Shown here piece by piece: positions 42,693-51,547 of a DNA stretch of 64,000 bases (positions are counted from its first letter, which is position 1; each line of letters begins with the position of its first letter). The notes under the pieces were generated by a model. That model was not told the DNA's origin and did no database searches. It saw nothing but the letters and a program-made list of their open reading frames with translations. The DNA comes from Halobellus captivus (GTDB lineage Archaea; Halobacteriota; Halobacteria; Halobacteriales; Haloferacaceae), in contig NZ_VJXQ01000002.1 of assembly GCF_007655485.1 (NCBI RefSeq), positions 259,812-323,811 of the forward strand, given 5' to 3'. The translations under genes and the position numbers were made by a program.

Positions 42693-42712
42693 ATCTTAAT
42701 GATCTTCATACC

Positions 42713-42727
42713 AAGACTTAAACTTAG
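42713..42727 (-). promoter_or_regulatory. Promoter of the cytochrome b accessory operon
   Basis: On the minus strand, CTAAGTTTAAGTCTT has TTTAAG centred about 28 bases before the cytochrome ATG at 42692. The surrounding 60 bases are unusually AT-rich. Confidence 0.55.
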
Positions 42728-42815
42728 GGTAGCCGGAATATGTCGGTCTATGACACAGCAGTGGCGTCACTCGATTTGCGGCCCTCCGAAGGGGGCTGCG
42801 GACGAACCACGGTGC

Positions 42816-43553
42816 TCACATATACATTCGATCTTCGGGTAACTCCTCGTTGTGCTCTTCCATCCGCTCGGCGAGTTCGGCGTAGTACTGTTCGACTTCG
42901 GCGGCGAACGCTTCGAGCGGTCCGGCGTCGATGCCGATGTTGTAGACCTCTTCGACGGTCTCGACGAGGCGGATCGAGGCCTGGATATCCGGAACTTGCG
43001 CGTGAACGGGCGTGACGAAGGTGCAGACGCCCAGCGGCGAATCGAGTCCGCGCTCGATCAGCGCGGCGTTGGTGCCATCGAGGAAGCCGCGGCCCATCGC
43101 CGGGATCGATCCTCCGCGGAGTCGCCGCTCGCGGTAATCGTCGGTCGCGATGTAGTACGTCACGTGCTCGTCGGGTCCGTGCGGAATGGGGATGCCCGAG
43201 AGAATCGCGATTTCGAGCACGCCGTTGGCCTCCGTCCAATCCAAGATGGCGTTGGCGAACGTCCGCCCCGCACCCACGGGAACGAACAGTTCGCCGACGA
43301 GCACGGTCACGTCGAGATTCTCGCGAGAGAACAGCCGCGTGTGGTGCCGCGGTCGACCGCTTTCGAACGGCGTCACCGTCGGCAACCCCTCGACGGACAG
43401 ATGCCCCATCTCTTGGAGATCGAGGTGGTCGACGATGTAATCGGCAGCGGTGAGTCCCGCAAGCCCGTAGGCGGAGAACCCGGCGAGAAGCGTTTCACTG
43501 GGTGCCGTCTCGTGTGTGATCGTGAAACCCGGAGTGTGTTGCGGCGCGCTCAT
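42816..43553 (-). CDS. PAC2 family protein (proteasome assembly chaperone-like)
   Basis: 245 residues. LLAGFSAYGLAGLTAADYIVDHL (21-43) is the PAC2 glycine-rich N-terminus. VLVGELFVPVGAGRTFANAILDW and VLEIAILSGIPI follow, and PDIQASIRLVETVEEVYNIGIDAGPLEAFAAEVEQYYAELAERMEEHNE forms the C-terminal helices. Eukaryal PAC2 assists proteasome assembly. The archaeal role is not settled, though related archaeal proteins bind proteasome particles. Confidence 0.9.
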   Translation of the reverse strand: MSAPQHTPGFTITHETAPSETLLAGFSAYGLAGLTAADYIVDHLDLQEMGHLSVEGLPTVTPFESGRPRHHTRLFSRENLDVTVLVGELFVPVGAGRTFANAILDWTEANGVLEIAILSGIPIPHGPDEHVTYYIATDDYRERRLRGGSIPAMGRGFLDGTNAALIERGLDSPLGVCTFVTPVHAQVPDIQASIRLVETVEEVYNIGIDAGPLEAFAAEVEQYYAELAERMEEHNEELPEDRMYM

Positions 43554-43635
43554 CGTACGCCCGGATACGCCGACCTATCACCTTACTGTTTCTACGAGGT
43601 GGTTGAAGGCGCACGCGCGGCCTGGCGACGGCGTC

Positions 43636-43708
43636 GGTGATACTCTCAGGGGGTCGCGATGGTGACACTCTCAACAATCGCGGCGGTGACACTCTCAGCG
43701 GTCGCGAC
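43636..43708. repeat. Three imperfect 24-25-bp tandem units before mscS
   Basis: Units begin GGTGA(T/C)ACTCTCA at 43636, 43661 and 43685, with periods 25 and 24. They fill the middle of the 255-base gap between the divergent PAC2 and MscS genes. The array could be read as codons preceding MscS, but the family-like start at 43809 lies after it. Confidence 0.85.
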
Positions 43709-43808
43709 GAGAAAGCCTCGAATTAGCATCGATTTTCCCATCCTCGAATCCGGGGACGGCAGCCGTGGGGCGGAACGCTTTTTGCCCGACCCTCTCGTGG
43801 ACGGAGGT

Positions 43809-44816
43809 ATGCAGTCGGCGACGACCCCCACGACGACGCCTATGCCCGCAGCGGTCACCGGTGGTGACGTGCTCGTTGCCGTACCGGAGTGGCTCCAGTT
43901 CCCCGGTTGGCGGGTGGTGTTCGCCGTCCTCGCCCTCGTCACGGGGGTGCTCCTCTCTCGGTACGTCGTCCGACTCGTCGGGCGACCCGTCGCGAGGCAG
44001 TTCCGTCGCCAGAGCGTCGCCCAGACCGTCCTTCGGCTCGTCCGTTTGGCCGTCGTGTTCGTCTCCGTCGGCGTCGCGGCCCGCATTCTCGGCCTCAAAG
44101 TCGGCGACTTGGTGCTCTCGGTAACGGTGTTCTCGGCCGTGCTCGGTATCGTCCTCGCGCCGATCGTCGGGAGCGTGATCAACGGGCTGTTCATCCTGGC
44201 CGATCAGCCCTACGAGATCGGCGATCTGATCGAACTGGACGACGGCCGAAAGGCGTTCGTCGACGAGATCACCATTCGATACACGAAGCTGTTCACCCTG
44301 GATAACACGTTCCTCGTCATCCCGAACTCGGCGATCCGCGACCACTTCGTGACGAACTACTCCGCGGAGGACGAACGCGTCCGCCAGGATCTTGAGGTCG
44401 TCGTCACCTACGAGTCCGACACCGAACAGGCCAGAAAGCTGATGCGCCGCGCGGCCGCGACCGACGAGGAAGTGATCGAGGGCGGCCCGGACATCCGCGT
44501 CGGAAGCGCCCGCTATCCCGCGCGGCCGACGGTTCTGCGCTCCTCGTTCGGGGACGACGGGGTCGTGCTCAACCTCCGGTACTGGGTGAAGCGACCGTAC
44601 AAGCTCCCGACGGTCGAATCCCGGGTCCGCGATCGGATCTGGGAGGCGTTCAAAGCAGACGACGCGGACATCGAGTTCGCGTACCCGCACCGACACCTCA
44701 TCTTCGACGAGTCGAGCGGGACGCTGGACGCCGCTGTTGGTGAGCGGGAAACGTCACGAGGACCGTCGAGAACGGTGGTCGATACGTCGACAGGCGCGCC
44801 GTCCGAAGAACAGTAG
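43809..44816 (+). CDS. MscS-family mechanosensitive channel, short form
   Basis: 335 residues from ATG 43809, which is preceded by GGAGGT. Three membrane segments lie around 33-53, 70-90 and 98-125 (VLSVTVFSAVLGIVLAPIVGSVINGLFILAD), followed by the MscS beta domain YEIGDLIELDDGRKAFVDEITIRYT and the C-terminal alpha/beta domain. It is the second MscS-type channel of the window and lacks the long tail of the first. Probably an osmotic release valve. Confidence 0.9.
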   Translation: MQSATTPTTTPMPAAVTGGDVLVAVPEWLQFPGWRVVFAVLALVTGVLLSRYVVRLVGRPVARQFRRQSVAQTVLRLVRLAVVFVSVGVAARILGLKVGDLVLSVTVFSAVLGIVLAPIVGSVINGLFILADQPYEIGDLIELDDGRKAFVDEITIRYTKLFTLDNTFLVIPNSAIRDHFVTNYSAEDERVRQDLEVVVTYESDTEQARKLMRRAAATDEEVIEGGPDIRVGSARYPARPTVLRSSFGDDGVVLNLRYWVKRPYKLPTVESRVRDRIWEAFKADDADIEFAYPHRHLIFDESSGTLDAAVGERETSRGPSRTVVDTSTGAPSEEQ

Positions 44817-44891
44817 GCGAGACGACGCCGCTGCCCGCTCGGCCGTGACTGGCACGGCTCCTGGGCCGGTTAGTCATCGGTAGAGGTGCCC

Positions 44892-45299
44892 TCAACTATC
44901 GGCACGGACCGTGATAACCGTGCATTCGAGCTTTTCTCGCAGGTACGTCTCGATGTCGGGGTCGTCGAGGAACCGACGAAGCATCTTGCGCCACCGACTG
45001 GCCTGTTTCGAGCCGAGGACGACGACGTCGGCGTCGTCCGCCGCGACCTCTTCGAGGATCGTCTCCTCGACCAGAAATCCCCGGCGAACGACGTACCGCG
45101 TTCGCTCCAGTGGGCCGAAGACCGATTCGACCGCTCGTTTTAGTTCGGCGCGGGTCACGCCGTGGCTCTCCTGATAGAGGTCGACGTGGAGGACTGTCAG
45201 TTCGGCTTCGCGCTCCTCGGCGATGCGTACCGCCTCCGAGAGCGTCGCTCGCGAATGCTTCGACAGCGGATACCGAACGGGGACCACGACGCGCGTCAT
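44892..45299 (-). CDS. Universal stress protein family, ATP-motif-poor form
   Basis: 135 residues, a UspA-like alpha/beta fold: MTRVVVPVRYPLSKHSRATLSEAVRIA, LTVLHVDLYQ, then EEVAADDADVVVLGSKQASRWRKMLRRF. The ATP-binding G-x2-G-x9-G(S/T) pattern after VLGS is absent, so it probably does not bind ATP in the usual way. The role is general stress or signalling. Confidence 0.86.
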   Translation of the reverse strand: MTRVVVPVRYPLSKHSRATLSEAVRIAEEREAELTVLHVDLYQESHGVTRAELKRAVESVFGPLERTRYVVRRGFLVEETILEEVAADDADVVVLGSKQASRWRKMLRRFLDDPDIETYLREKLECTVITVRADS

Positions 45300-45450
45300 C
45301 GTCGTGACCGAGGAGGTGATGGCCCCTGAACGTTTCCACTTGGATCGGGGACCGGAAGCGGGCCGCCGGGCGGGCCACGAACCCGTCGTCGAGCGGTCCG
45401 TGAATTCGTCGATCAGTCTCGGCCGATACGTAGAACCGATCTCGACCCAC

Positions 45451-45500
45451 GTTCCGGTCCAACCTCTGTTCCGGTCCAGGCCTCTGTTCCGGTTGCGGCC
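45451..45500. repeat. Short 17-18-bp degenerate repeat, three units
   Basis: Units open GTTCCGGT at 45451, 45468 and 45486, spanning the end of the gap before the stop codon of the 5'-nucleotidase gene at 45500. No gene lies between 45300 and 45499. Confidence 0.75.
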
Positions 45501-46894
45501 TACTCTCCGGACGGTCCGGCGACCGTCTCGGAGTCCGAGACGCGAGCAATCCGCCCTTCGACGGTCGCGTTCAGTCCGAACGCTCTCGCGTAGGCGGCAA
45601 CGACCTCGTACTGAATGTCGCCCTCGCCGACCCGGTGGCGCTCTTCGAGTGTCGGAAACTCGTGATCGCTGTGAAGCAGATACGCCGACGTCGCGACGGT
45701 GTAGCGCCTGTCGGCGTCGACGGGATCGCCGCCGACGCGAGCGCCGAGTAGCTCCCGTGTCTCGTCATCCCAGCGGATCTCCGCTCCGGCGAAGTGCCCG
45801 TGCCACCACTCGGAGTCCCCGAAGTCGATGACGGCCGCCGCGGACTCGCGAAAGACATCCAACAGCTCGCGTCCGGTGAGCTCCGCGCTGACGACGCGTT
45901 CTTCGAACGGTACGACGCTCACGATGTCGGCGACGGTCACTTCGCCCGACAGCGCCGGTCCCTCGCGGATCCCGCCGCTGTTCTGCAGTCCGACGTCGGC
46001 ATCGAGCGACCAGCGGTAGGCGTCGGCGATCACGTTGCCGATCCGACACTCGCCAGCGTACACCGTCGCATCGCTTCGGTCGAGCGGTTCGTCGACCGAC
46101 GCGACCACCTCGTCGAGCCCCGCGGCGTCGACGCGACCCCGGAGCGACGTTACCACGTCTTCGGCCACCGGTGCGTCTGCGGTCTCGTGTCGTTGGACCT
46201 CGATCTGGCCCGTCGCGTCGAACGCGACCTCGAAGATCACGTGCCCGTTCGCCCCCGGGCGGAGCAGGAGCGTCCCGTCAATCCGCTCGCAGCGCTCGAC
46301 GTGCAGGTGACCGCCGAGGATCACGTCGACGTCGACGCGGCGCGCGAGTTCGTCGTCGCCGGTGCCGAGATGTGAGAGCGCAACCACGCGATCGACGCCC
46401 GCGGAACGAAGTTCGGCGACGGCCTCTTCCGCCGCTTCGTAGGGGTCTGCGAATCGGAGTTCTCCGGCCATCGGATTAAGCGAGGGCGTCGCCGGGTCGG
46501 TGACGCCGAAGAGTCCGAGGCGGACGCCGTCGACCTCCTGGATCACGTGCGAGCGGACGTGCTCGGCGGCGAACCGCTCGCCGTCGGCGTCGTAAACGTT
46601 CGCCGACAGCCATAACTGGGGCGCGTCGGCGACGAGCGACCGGGCCGCTTCCGGTCCGAAATCGAAGTCGTGGTTGCCGAACGTTTCGACGTCCGCGTCG
46701 ATCGCGGAGAAGAAGTCCAGCGCCTGACGGCCGCGTTCGATCAGCGCGAGCACGCCCGGAGCGGTGTTGTCGCCGGTCCCGCAGACGAGCGCGTCCGCAC
46801 CGTTACGTGACCGAATCGCGCCCGCGAGGCGACCGACCCGAACCGGGTCGTCGTAGACGTTCTCGACGTCGGAGTACTGGAGGAGACGCGGCAT
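45500..46894 (-). CDS. 5'-nucleotidase/UshA-type metallophosphatase
   Basis: 464 residues. The calcineurin-like metallophosphatase domain has QYSDVENVYDDP, CGTGDNTAPG, FGNHDFDFG, LSHLGTGDD and GGHLHVER in order, supplying the dimetal ligands. The C-terminal 5'-nucleotidase domain begins around YAGECRIGNVIADAYRW and includes NSGGIREGPALSGEVTVAD. No signal peptide is present, so it should act in the cytoplasm on a nucleotide or other phosphoester. The specificity is not visible. Confidence 0.9.
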   Translation of the reverse strand: MPRLLQYSDVENVYDDPVRVGRLAGAIRSRNGADALVCGTGDNTAPGVLALIERGRQALDFFSAIDADVETFGNHDFDFGPEAARSLVADAPQLWLSANVYDADGERFAAEHVRSHVIQEVDGVRLGLFGVTDPATPSLNPMAGELRFADPYEAAEEAVAELRSAGVDRVVALSHLGTGDDELARRVDVDVILGGHLHVERCERIDGTLLLRPGANGHVIFEVAFDATGQIEVQRHETADAPVAEDVVTSLRGRVDAAGLDEVVASVDEPLDRSDATVYAGECRIGNVIADAYRWSLDADVGLQNSGGIREGPALSGEVTVADIVSVVPFEERVVSAELTGRELLDVFRESAAAVIDFGDSEWWHGHFAGAEIRWDDETRELLGARVGGDPVDADRRYTVATSAYLLHSDHEFPTLEERHRVGEGDIQYEVVAAYARAFGLNATVEGRIARVSDSETVAGPSGE

Positions 46895-46948
46895 TCACGC
46901 GCAGTGGTCGCGCTGGAAAATTGAAGTCGTCGATGTCGGCAGACGACG

Positions 46949-47152
46949 CTACTCGCCGCGAAGTTCGAAGGCGACCGTGACCTCCGCTTGGTATTCGTGG
47001 CCGTCGACCGATGCGACCTCCACGCCGAGTTCGTCGACCTCGATCCAGTGGACGTTGTCGAGGGTCTCTTCCGCGCGGTCGATCGCGTCGTCGACCGCGT
47101 CGTCGAAGCTGTCTGCACTCCGGCCGATCAGGGTTACTTTCTTGAACACCAT
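46949..47152 (-). CDS. Dodecin, flavin-binding dodecamer
   Basis: 67 residues from ATG 47152: [47 protein letters not shown] and a final strand. The Trp of NVHWIEVD is the aromatic residue that stacks on the flavin in Halobacterium dodecin, a hollow dodecamer that stores riboflavin and lumichrome. A minus-strand TATA (AAACTTATC, 47181-47189) lies about 30 bases upstream and supports this start over a longer one at 47233. Confidence 0.94.
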   Translation of the reverse strand: MVFKKVTLIGRSADSFDDAVDDAIDRAEETLDNVHWIEVDELGVEVASVDGHEYQAEVTVAFELRGE

Positions 47153-47257
47153 CGCCGTGCGACTGTACAGCACGGAACAGGATAAGTTTCGGGGACGAAA
47201 GGGGATCTCTCCCGCTGGTCGTTGCCACGGCACAGGTGATCCGAGCCGTCATCTCCG

Positions 47258-47914
47258 TTACCCCCGCGAATCATCTAACCTGGCGGTGAGCGCGTCGGTG
47301 ACCTCGCCGAGCTGGTTGCTGCCGTAGACCGCGACGAGGATCGCGCCGATGGTGTTGAAGACCAGATCGAGCATCGAATCGCTGAGGCCGTACTGCGTGA
47401 GTACTCCGGGGGTTCCGGTGTATCCGGCGAGGAGACTGATGCCGAACTCGATGACTTCCCAGAGGACCCCGAAGGCGAGCACGAAGAGGAGGATGAAGAC
47501 GAAGTGAAAGCGCGGCGGAAACGAGACCGCATCGGAGTGGATGTCGACGGCGCGGGTGGTGGCGTAGCCGACGCCCGCGACGATACTGGCCGAAAGGGCG
47601 TGCGTGAGGTGATCCCACCACCAGACGTTCGCGTAGGGCTTGCCGATCCCCGGCCACGCGATCGTCCCGAGCGCGTGCAGGAACACCGCCGCGGAGATCC
47701 ACAGTGCCAACCCCGCGTCCATCGGAATGCCGAGGTCGCGTTCGAGGATCCCCGGCAGGAACGTTACGAGCAGGCCGATCGAGGCGTTGACGACCACGCC
47801 GCCGCTGCGGAGCGCGAGCCCCGCGAGGAGCATCACCGCGAGAAAGATCTGCATCCCGCGGGCGGCCTGCCGCTGACGACGCTCCGAGATGTGAAGGAGG
47901 TCCCGGACTCTCAC
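47258..47914 (-). CDS. Membrane protein, DUF2238/YjdF-like
   Basis: 218 residues with about six hydrophobic helices. WWWDHLTHALSASIVAGVGYA near residues 97-117 is the conserved HxxH-like segment of the DUF2238 family, and LAFGVLWEVIEFGISLLAGY near 145-165 the second. SDSMLDLVFNTIGAILVAVYG ends the core. Function unknown. Its ATG overlaps the stop of the preceding gene by four bases, so the two membrane proteins are co-expressed. Confidence 0.8.
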   Translation of the reverse strand: MRVRDLLHISERRQRQAARGMQIFLAVMLLAGLALRSGGVVVNASIGLLVTFLPGILERDLGIPMDAGLALWISAAVFLHALGTIAWPGIGKPYANVWWWDHLTHALSASIVAGVGYATTRAVDIHSDAVSFPPRFHFVFILLFVLAFGVLWEVIEFGISLLAGYTGTPGVLTQYGLSDSMLDLVFNTIGAILVAVYGSNQLGEVTDALTARLDDSRG

Positions 47915-48687
47915 GGCTCGTTCACCTCCTCTGTCGACTGGGACGGCACGCGGTCGGTCTCTACGTCGACACCGGTGTTCTCCCCCGCGTCGACACCGGT
48001 GCTCTCCCCCGCGTCGGCGACGTCATCCTCCACCGAATCGGCCACAGGATATGCCGCCGCGGCACTGTCTGGGATGCGGCGCACGAGTCGGGCGTGACGC
48101 CGGAAGTAGTACTCGAAGAGCACGCCCGCGAACACGCCAGCGACGGTGGCGGCGACGAAATCCCACATCATCGCCTCCTCGATGACGTGCTCGGGGCGGC
48201 CGTCGTACAGGAACCGGGTGCCGAGGAGCACGTCCGAGAGCCACCGGACGACGGCCCAGATCCCGGCGGCGGCCATCGTCGTCACGACGACGAAGACGAC
48301 TGCGAACCGGTGGTTCATTTTCACGGCCGTGAACACGTCGAGTTCGACGGCGATCAACAGGGCGACGGCGGCGACGGCGACGTACGTCACGATCCGTCCC
48401 GAGAAGGTCATCCCCCCCACCGACTCGCCCGCGACCAACGCGCGGATGACGATCGGCAGTGCCGCGAGAGAGACGACCTCCCAGGGGAGCATCGCGGTCG
48501 GGCTCCGGCGAGCGATCAGGGGGACGAGCCCGATGGCGAGCACCGCGAGCGTGAACCCGGCCCACTCGTAGTCGCCGCTGAGAGCCTGGCCGACGGTCGC
48601 GACCGCCAGGAAGAGGAGGATCGTCCCCGCCAACACGGCGTTGAGCCGACGGCTCTCGACGACGCTCGACAGCCCGGAGTTCGACAT
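47911..48687 (-). CDS. Haloarchaeal membrane protein with acidic tail, unknown function
   Basis: 258 residues and about seven hydrophobic segments in the first 200. The C-terminal 50 residues are hydrophilic and acidic, with an in-frame 24-base duplication that gives AGESTGVD/AGENTGVD. The loop MMWDFVAATVAGVFAGVLFEYYFRRHAR may be conserved. It is translationally coupled to the DUF2238-like gene; a two-component membrane complex is possible. Confidence 0.75.
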   Translation of the reverse strand: MSNSGLSSVVESRRLNAVLAGTILLFLAVATVGQALSGDYEWAGFTLAVLAIGLVPLIARRSPTAMLPWEVVSLAALPIVIRALVAGESVGGMTFSGRIVTYVAVAAVALLIAVELDVFTAVKMNHRFAVVFVVVTTMAAAGIWAVVRWLSDVLLGTRFLYDGRPEHVIEEAMMWDFVAATVAGVFAGVLFEYYFRRHARLVRRIPDSAAAAYPVADSVEDDVADAGESTGVDAGENTGVDVETDRVPSQSTEEVNEP

Positions 48688-48789
48688 ACCACTCGGTAGG
48701 CGCGTCTTGCTACTAAACGGTTCGTGCGGTGTCGCGAAAAACGAGCCCTCGTTGGGCGGTCGATTCTGCGCGCGTCTGCGAGCGTCGGT

Positions 48790-49131
48790 TCAGCTCGCGT
48801 CCGGGTGATAGACGTCGTAGTCGCCGTCGTCGTCGACGCCGATCACGGCCCACTCGTAGGCGGGATCGACGCTCGCGAGTCGGTTCTGTACGTCCCCTGT
48901 CTCTCCTTTCGGAGCGACGAAACAGCGGAATCGATACGTTTCGGACGGCTCGCCGCCGTCTGCGAGTACGCGGCGTCCGCGTAGGTCTTCGCCGTCCGAA
49001 AGCGCCGTGACGCGAACCGTGCGCCACTTTCGCTCGGCGACGAAGTCCGGTCCGTCGCCCGAGACACTGTAACCCAGGCGGGTGAAAATCGCCCGAGCGT
49101 CCTCCGAGGGAGGCATGCTGACAGGGGGCAT
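48790..49131 (-). CDS. Small haloarchaeal protein (probably DUF7116)
   Basis: 113 residues from ATG 49131; ATG 49116 is an alternative. MPPSEDARAIFTRLGYSVSGDGPDFVAERKWRTVRVTAL resembles a restriction-endonuclease-like or stress-protein N-terminus, followed by RRVLADGG, YRFRCFVA and a final AYEWAVIGVDDDGDYDVYHPDAS. The minus-strand TATA GATTTATG (about 49159-49166) lies some 30 bases before 49131. Function unknown; the family number is from memory. Confidence 0.7.
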   Translation of the reverse strand: MPPVSMPPSEDARAIFTRLGYSVSGDGPDFVAERKWRTVRVTALSDGEDLRGRRVLADGGEPSETYRFRCFVAPKGETGDVQNRLASVDPAYEWAVIGVDDDGDYDVYHPDAS

Positions 49132-49235
49132 GTATCTCAGCCTTCTACGGCTTGGAGCATAAATCTTGTTACGGTCTAACATACAATGGCGCGCAGACGG
49201 AGCGTTGGCCTTCCGCGCTCGCGCTCTCGGTCGCG

Positions 49236-49487
49236 CTACTCGTGGGCCGCGTCCCACTCGTCCGGCTTTCGGATGTTACCGCAGACGTTACACTCGATGC
49301 GGCCCATCGTGTCCATCGCGTTGTCGGTGGACTCGCAGTTCTCACAAAAGAAGCCCCATCGCTCCGTTCGCTCGGGAGTGGCGTAGACGACGAAAAAGGG
49401 ACCGTTCGCGCCGCGTTCGGCATCAGTCCGATCGACGTACACCGTCTCGCCTGCGACTGTTTCGACGGGATCGAGTTCGACGGCCAT
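49236..49487 (-). CDS. Small zinc-ribbon protein (probably DUF5816)
   Basis: 83 residues from ATG 49487: a beta domain (MAVELDPVETVAGETVYVDRTDAERG, FFVVYATPERTERWGFFC) and a zinc ribbon with C48-x2-C51 and C66-x2-C69. It is divergent from nothing obvious and has its own TATA-like GTATAG. A haloarchaea-specific protein of unknown role. Confidence 0.78.
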   Translation of the reverse strand: MAVELDPVETVAGETVYVDRTDAERGANGPFFVVYATPERTERWGFFCENCESTDNAMDTMGRIECNVCGNIRKPDEWDAAHE

Positions 49488-49566
49488 ACCCGCGATTACC
49501 GGAGGAGGGGTATAGCGTTCACGCTCGGGAGCGGCGGTCGAGACGAACAAAGAGTCGGTGATTGCG

Positions 49567-49628
49567 CAAGTCGGATTCCGGTAACTGCTCAAGTTGGATC
49601 TCAGTAACTACTCAAATCGAATCACTAG
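49567..49628. repeat. Three imperfect 23-bp tandem units
   Basis: Units start CAA(G/A)T at 49567, 49590 and 49613. The first two match at most positions (CAAGTCGGATTCCGGTAACTGCT-like) and the third is partial. They fill the 147-base gap before the IscA gene's stop codon at 49635. Confidence 0.85.
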
Positions 49629-49634
49629 AGCTTC

Positions 49635-50003
49635 CTATGTGCGGAACGACTCGCCGCAACCGCACTCGCTGACGACGTTCGGGTTTTCCACGTGGAAGCC
49701 CGCGCCTTGGAGGCCGCCCTCATAGCGCAGCGTGGAGCCGCCGACGTAGTTCTGACTCGCCGGATCGACGAAGACGCGAAGCCCGTGCTGTTCGACGATC
49801 GCATCGTCGGGTTCGGGCTCGTGATCGAACCGCATCCCGTAGGAGAGCCCCGCGCAGCCGCCCTGCTGGACGAACAGACGGAGGCCCGCCTCGTCGGCGT
49901 CGAGTCCCTCGGATTCGATGAGCCGAATCGCCTCCGACGCCGCCTCCTCGGTGACGGTCACGGCGGTTTCCCCGCCACTGTTGTCGGCCGTCTGGGTGCT
50001 CAT
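49635..50003 (-). CDS. A-type iron-sulfur cluster carrier (IscA/ErpA)
   Basis: 122 residues. The three cluster-binding cysteines are C50 (GGCAGLSYGM) and C114/C116 (SECGCGESF). An acidic 12-residue N-terminal extension precedes the core. A-type carriers pass Fe-S clusters to apo-enzymes; the window contains several customers, including the molybdenum hydroxylase, though no direct link is shown. Confidence 0.94.
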   Translation of the reverse strand: MSTQTADNSGGETAVTVTEEAASEAIRLIESEGLDADEAGLRLFVQQGGCAGLSYGMRFDHEPEPDDAIVEQHGLRVFVDPASQNYVGGSTLRYEGGLQGAGFHVENPNVVSECGCGESFRT

Positions 50004-50160
50004 ATGAACGTAGATAGCGGACCCAAGGTGTTAATCTTGACGCCCGCGGAATACCGTCGAGAGTGACATCCGGACGACGCCCCCACCGCTCGGTCGCTCT
50101 CACGTGCCCCAGCCCCTCCCCGGAACCTCACGAATCCGGTCACCCCCAGCGCGTCACGGG

Positions 50161-50167
50161 ATATATG
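50161..50167 (+). promoter_or_regulatory. TATA box for the universal stress protein gene
   Basis: ATATATG at 50161-50167, about 27 bases before ATG 50192. Confidence 0.55.
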
Positions 50168-50191
50168 ATGCCCCGTTGAGTACCGCCAGGT

Positions 50192-50611
50192 ATGTACGAG
50201 ACGATTCTCGTTCCGACGGACGGTAGCGAGCAGGCAGACGCCGCTCTCAAACACGCAGTTTCGCTGGCCCGCGAGCACGACACGACGGTTCATCTGCTCT
50301 ACGTCGCTGACAGCAACCGCGACAGCGTCACGACGCTCGGCGGCAAGGTCGTCGACGCGCTCGAACGCGAGGGAGAACGGATCGTCGAAGACACCCTCGG
50401 CGATCTGGACGGAACCGTCGACGTCGTCGACGCCGTCGAGGTCGGCGATCCCGTCGAGACGATTCTGGCGTACGCAGAGAAGATCGACGCCGACGTCATC
50501 GTGATGGGCACGCACGGGCGCCGCGGCCTGGATCGCTACCTCCTCGGAAGCACCACCGAACGGGTCGTCAGACGATCGTCGCTGCCGGTTCTGACGATTC
50601 GCGGCGAGTGA
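50192..50611 (+). CDS. Universal stress protein, ATP-binding type
   Basis: 139 residues. MYETILVPTDGSEQADAAL opens the UspA fold, and VIVMGTHGRRGLDRYLLGSTTERVVRRSSLPVLTI near the end contains the complete G-x2-G-x9-GST ATP motif. Unlike the USP at 44.9 kb it should bind ATP. Likely a dimeric stress-response protein. Confidence 0.93.
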   Translation: MYETILVPTDGSEQADAALKHAVSLAREHDTTVHLLYVADSNRDSVTTLGGKVVDALEREGERIVEDTLGDLDGTVDVVDAVEVGDPVETILAYAEKIDADVIVMGTHGRRGLDRYLLGSTTERVVRRSSLPVLTIRGE

Positions 50612-50674
50612 GCGGGCGGCCGAAAACGTATCCGAACCCGCGTATGCAGTCGAATCGGCGTCCGTCGGAACAGT

Positions 50675-50768
50675 AGCGGTTCGCGGGAAGCAGCGGCTTC
50701 GCCGGGAACCGGCCTCTTCGCCGGAAAATCAGCGCCTTCGTCGAGAACCAGCGATCACCAAGAGAATC
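50675..50768. repeat. Degenerate 17-20-bp repeat, about five units
   Basis: Units resembling AGCG(G/C)(C/T)TTCG start at 50675, 50692, 50711, 50731 and 50750. They fill the gap between the USP gene and the convergent methyltransferase, running over the latter's stop at 50767. Similarity is clear for the first four units and weak for the fifth. Confidence 0.6.
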
Positions 50769-51543
50769 AACGATCCACAGGGACGTCCGTTTCGATCGGG
50801 CGAACCCCGCGACCGACCACGACGCCGGGGAGGTCGCTCTCGCCCGCCACCAACACGTGCTCGAATCCCGCCGATTGGAGCGCCTCGGTGAGTCCGTCGG
50901 CAGTGGTCGTCTCGATCGATCGCCGCTCGGTCACGACGGCCGTTGCGCCTGTTTGCCGATCCGTGACTCGGTAGTCGATCTCGACGGCTCTCGATCCGAC
51001 GACGTCGACGGCGCGTTCCAAGAGGTACCGCGTGCCGCTGTACGTTTCGACGCCAGATTCGAGCACGGCGGTCGGCTCGGTGGGCGCGGCGACGACGGCG
51101 ATGCCTCCCGGCCTGAGCGCCCGGTACGCTGTCACACAGATCTCGGACGCGGAGAAACGGGCGGTCGCCTCCTCGACGGCACAGACCGCGTCGAAGACGG
51201 GCCTGACGGGCGGAGCGGTCGGGTTGCCTCGGACGACCGTCCCGCCGCGTGCAGCGGCGAAGCGGAGCTGCCGCCTCCGGTCGTCGACCCCGACCACATC
51301 GTAGCGGTGGCCGAGCGGCTCCAACAGTGCGCCGACGCCGCAACCGAGTTCGAGCACGCGGTCGACGTCCGCGGGCAGCCGGGCGGTGACGAGCTGCGCG
51401 CGGCGTCCGCCCCACTCCTCGGCGACCGTGCGCGCGATCACCGGTGCCAGCGTCGTCGCGGCCGTGTGGGTCGCGGACGGCTCCGCCAGCACGGCCGCAC
51501 AGGCGTCCGCGAACGACGGCGGGCGACGCGGTCGGTCCGTCAT
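50767..51543 (-). CDS. Class I SAM-dependent methyltransferase
   Basis: 258 residues. VDRVLELGCGVGALLEPLGHRYDVVGVD (about 59-86) is the SAM-binding region, followed by VRGNPTAPPV and FDAVCAVEEATARFS in place of motif IV. LRPGGIAVVAAPTEP is the post-motif turn. Substrate unknown. It lies four bases after the hisD stop on the same strand, so it is co-transcribed with or located directly upstream in the same operon as hisD, though no role in histidine synthesis is known. Confidence 0.82.
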   Translation of the reverse strand: MTDRPRRPPSFADACAAVLAEPSATHTAATTLAPVIARTVAEEWGGRRAQLVTARLPADVDRVLELGCGVGALLEPLGHRYDVVGVDDRRRQLRFAAARGGTVVRGNPTAPPVRPVFDAVCAVEEATARFSASEICVTAYRALRPGGIAVVAAPTEPTAVLESGVETYSGTRYLLERAVDVVGSRAVEIDYRVTDRQTGATAVVTERRSIETTTADGLTEALQSAGFEHVLVAGESDLPGVVVGRGVRPIETDVPVDR

Positions 51544-51547
51544 CGCG

